Positions 62,416-64,000 of a stretch of 64,000 nt of DNA are shown piece after piece. A program made the translations under genes and the position numbers. The DNA comes from Streptomyces pseudovenezuelae (GTDB lineage Bacteria; Actinomycetota; Actinomycetes; Streptomycetales; Streptomycetaceae), in assembly GCF_029892565.1 (NCBI RefSeq), contig NZ_JARXVH010000004.1, forward strand, positions 372,001-436,000. The letters are read 5' to 3'. Below the pieces are notes generated by a model that saw only the letters and a program-made list of their open reading frames with translations, had not been told where the DNA came from and searched no databases. Positions within the stretch are counted from its first letter, which is position 1; the number at the start of each line of letters is the position of its first letter.

Positions 62416-63479
62416 GAAGAGATCTGCACCTTGCTGTGATCACCGAGCACGAGCCGGTGGGCCGACGGGTTGCGGGGCGCGGGCGTGACCTCGACGTCGC
62501 GCCCGATGAGCGAGGCCTCCACGCGGCGCACGCCGGTCACCGACGAACCGCGCAGGACGATGGAGTACTCGATCTCGCTGTCCTCGATCCTGCAGTCCTC
62601 GGAGACGGATGTGAAGGGGCCGATGTAGGCGTGGTTGACCACCGAGCCGGCGCCGATGATCGCGGGACCGACGATCCGGCTGCCGCTGACGGAGGCGCCC
62701 GCCTCTATCCGTACCCGGCCGATGATCTCGCTCTCCTCGTCGACCGTGCCGTCGATCTGCGGCTGCACGGTCTCCAGGACGGACCGGTTGACCTCCAGCA
62801 TGTCGGTGACGTTGCCGGTGTCCTTCCAGTACCCGGAGATCGTGGTGGAGCGGACGTCACGCTTGTCGTCGATCAGCCACTGGATGGCGTGCGTGATCTC
62901 CAACTCGCCACGCCAGGAAGGCTCGATGGACCGCACGGCTTCATGCACGGCCGGAGTGAACAGATAGACACCGACGAGCGCCAGATCGCTCTTGGGCTCC
63001 TTCGGCTTCTCCTCCAGCCCCACCACCCGCCCGGCGGCGTCGAGTTCGGCGACACCGAAGGAGGTCGGGTTGGGAACCTTGGTCAACAGGATCTGCGCGT
63101 CGGGCCGTTCGGTACGGAACTCCTCCACCAGGCCCGTGATGCCGCCGACGATGAAGTTGTCACCGAGGTACATCACGAAGTCGTCGTCACCGAGGAAGTC
63201 CTGCGCGATGAGCACGGCGTGGGCCAGCCCGAGGGGCGCTTCCTGCGGAATGTAGGTGACCTCGATCCCGAACTGCGAGCCGTCACCGACGGCCTCCCGG
63301 ATCTCCTCCGCGGTGTCCCCGACGACGATCCCGACCTCTCTGATCCCCGCCTCGGCGATCGCCTCCAGTCCATAGAACAGCACAGGCTTGTTCGCCACCG
63401 GCACCAGCTGCTTGGCAGAGGTGTGGGTGATCGGACGGAGGCGGGTACCCGCTCCTCCGGAGAGCACGAGAGCCTTCAC
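62412..63479 (-). CDS. rfbA: Glucose-1-phosphate thymidylyltransferase, long form
   Basis: A 355-residue enzyme that makes dTDP-glucose. The nucleotidyltransferase motif is LVLSGGAGTRLRPITHTSAKQLVPV, with LGDNFIVGG, EEKPKEP and the KDTGNVTDML block. It is about 65 residues longer than RmlA of E. coli: a C-terminal left-handed beta-helix (SEIIGRVRIEAGASVSGSRIVGPAIIG) makes it the StrD-type long form common in Streptomyces antibiotic clusters and genomes. It starts at GTG 63479 and heads the operon. Confidence 0.95.
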   Translation of the reverse strand: MKALVLSGGAGTRLRPITHTSAKQLVPVANKPVLFYGLEAIAEAGIREVGIVVGDTAEEIREAVGDGSQFGIEVTYIPQEAPLGLAHAVLIAQDFLGDDDFVMYLGDNFIVGGITGLVEEFRTERPDAQILLTKVPNPTSFGVAELDAAGRVVGLEEKPKEPKSDLALVGVYLFTPAVHEAVRSIEPSWRGELEITHAIQWLIDDKRDVRSTTISGYWKDTGNVTDMLEVNRSVLETVQPQIDGTVDEESEIIGRVRIEAGASVSGSRIVGPAIIGAGSVVNHAYIGPFTSVSEDCRIEDSEIEYSIVLRGSSVTGVRRVEASLIGRDVEVTPAPRNPSAHRLVLGDHSKVQISS

Positions 63480-63524
63480 GTGATAAATCCCCGTTTGTCT
63501 GAATTAAGCATCAATCTCGGTCAC

Positions 63525-63530
63525 ATCATA
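63525..63530 (-). promoter_or_regulatory. Candidate -10 of the rfbA operon
   Basis: TATGAT on the minus strand lies 45 bp before rfbA in an AT-rich gap (63480-63667). No good -35 is seen at the standard distance, so the call rests on the -10 alone. Confidence 0.3.
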
Positions 63531-63667
63531 GCCGCGCTACAAGAAGGTAGATTCACCGCTCGTTCACATGGTTGCCTGCCGAAGGATGGTTCGTGGTCGA
63601 GGTCACCAGAAATGCGGACTCAAAACACCGCCAACGCTGTATTGGGCGCCGTCATTCCTATTCGGCC

Positions 63668-63915
63668 CTATGCGACGAGCAGCTCCGCCACCCGCCGGTA
63701 CCGCTCGGACTGTGCCCTGGCCAGCTCCCACAGAGCGGTCGGACCGCCCGTCCGGAGCCGCTCCTCCGCCTCTTCCTGACGGGCCGGCTCGAAGTCGCCG
63801 AGCCGCGTGAAGGAGCCGAGGCGCACCTCGGCCGACCAGACGCGCCCTGCTGGCGGGCGAAGCCGCTGATGGTGTCCAGCGCGAACCCCGGCCGGCGACG
63901 TCGGCGGCCCACCGT
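63668..63915 (-). pseudogene. Frameshifted 3' remnant of an unidentified gene
   Basis: Minus-strand coding character (G/C at nearly every third base) is clear but jumps frame. One frame gives WAADVAGR near 63,900, a second gives FALDTISGFARQQG, and a third gives VWSAEVRLGSFTRLGDF ... LWELARAQSERYRRVAELLVA ending at the TAG 63668-63670. The pieces read as one protein if two single-base shifts are allowed (near 63,890 and 63,845). No family is recognised. An assembly error would give the same picture. Nothing is supported from about 63,920 to the window edge. Confidence 0.5.
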
Positions 63916-64000
63916 CCGCTGAAGCGCCAAGGATGGACTGACGGGAGGAAACACCCGTCCTTCTCAGCTATTCGATCCTGGCACGTATGAGAGCGTCAGT

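Noticed and set aside
63568..63922. Plus-strand frames near the right edge
   Set aside because: Poor codon-position bias and no domain; the minus strand shows stronger coding character there.

Overview
The window is about 64 kb of high-GC chromosomal DNA from a Streptomyces species or very close relative. The evidence is the strongly G/C-biased third codon positions, frequent GTG starts, GGAGG-type ribosome sites, several apparently leaderless genes, and a familiar core of housekeeping genes: hrcA-dnaJ, hemW, lepA-rpsT, holA-comEC-comEA, leuS, nadD-LCP-rsfS, proA-proB and obg-rpmA-rplU. Two dispersed intergenic repeats typical of streptomycetes (near 11,459 and 53,694) agree. No rRNA, CRISPR array, prophage, integrase or insertion sequence was found.

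Layout. 1-1,612: heat-shock pair hrcA-dnaJ on the minus strand behind a CIRCE operator. 1,699-4,593: MBL-fold hydrolase, DUF3097 protein and hemW. 4,676-11,455: a signalling module with an anti-sigma-kinase/PP2C fusion, a divergent 1,388-residue soluble hybrid histidine kinase built on a tandem 276-bp HAMP repeat, and a response regulator. 11,527-15,988: acyl-CoA ligase with a palindromic operator candidate, lepA and rpsT. 16,175-23,022: holA, small genes, a YceI fusion, an arylamine N-acetyltransferase, and the DNA-uptake genes comEC and comEA. 23,130-28,066: DegV, a membrane-anchored helical protein, and leuS preceded by an apparent leucine attenuator (leader peptide with three adjacent Leu codons, then a terminator). 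28,315-31,238: a putative electron-transfer pair, a cytochrome-b-like membrane protein and a NuoF/ferredoxin fusion. 31,314-33,214: two identical tRNA-Ala(GGC) genes flanking a broken GT87 glycosyltransferase and two tiny four-cysteine proteins. 33,309-43,626: phosphatase, rsfS, LCP ligase, nadD, small membrane proteins, M48 protease, two membrane proteins sharing a motif, proA and proB.

43,839-53,494 and 56,310-63,479 form a cell-wall glycopolymer region wrapped around obg-rpmA-rplU. It encodes a pyruvyltransferase, two TarS-like glycosyltransferases, a TagB/TagF-type polymerase, an IspD/TarI-SDR fusion predicted to make CDP-ribitol, a sulfotransferase-like protein, a Tat-exported PhoD, and a complete dTDP-L-rhamnose set (rfbC, then overlapping rfbA-rfbB-rfbD). 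Together these suggest synthesis, decoration and possibly turnover of a ribitol-phosphate wall polymer. The LCP protein at 34,525 is the class of enzyme that attaches such polymers to peptidoglycan. The window closes in a frameshifted gene remnant.
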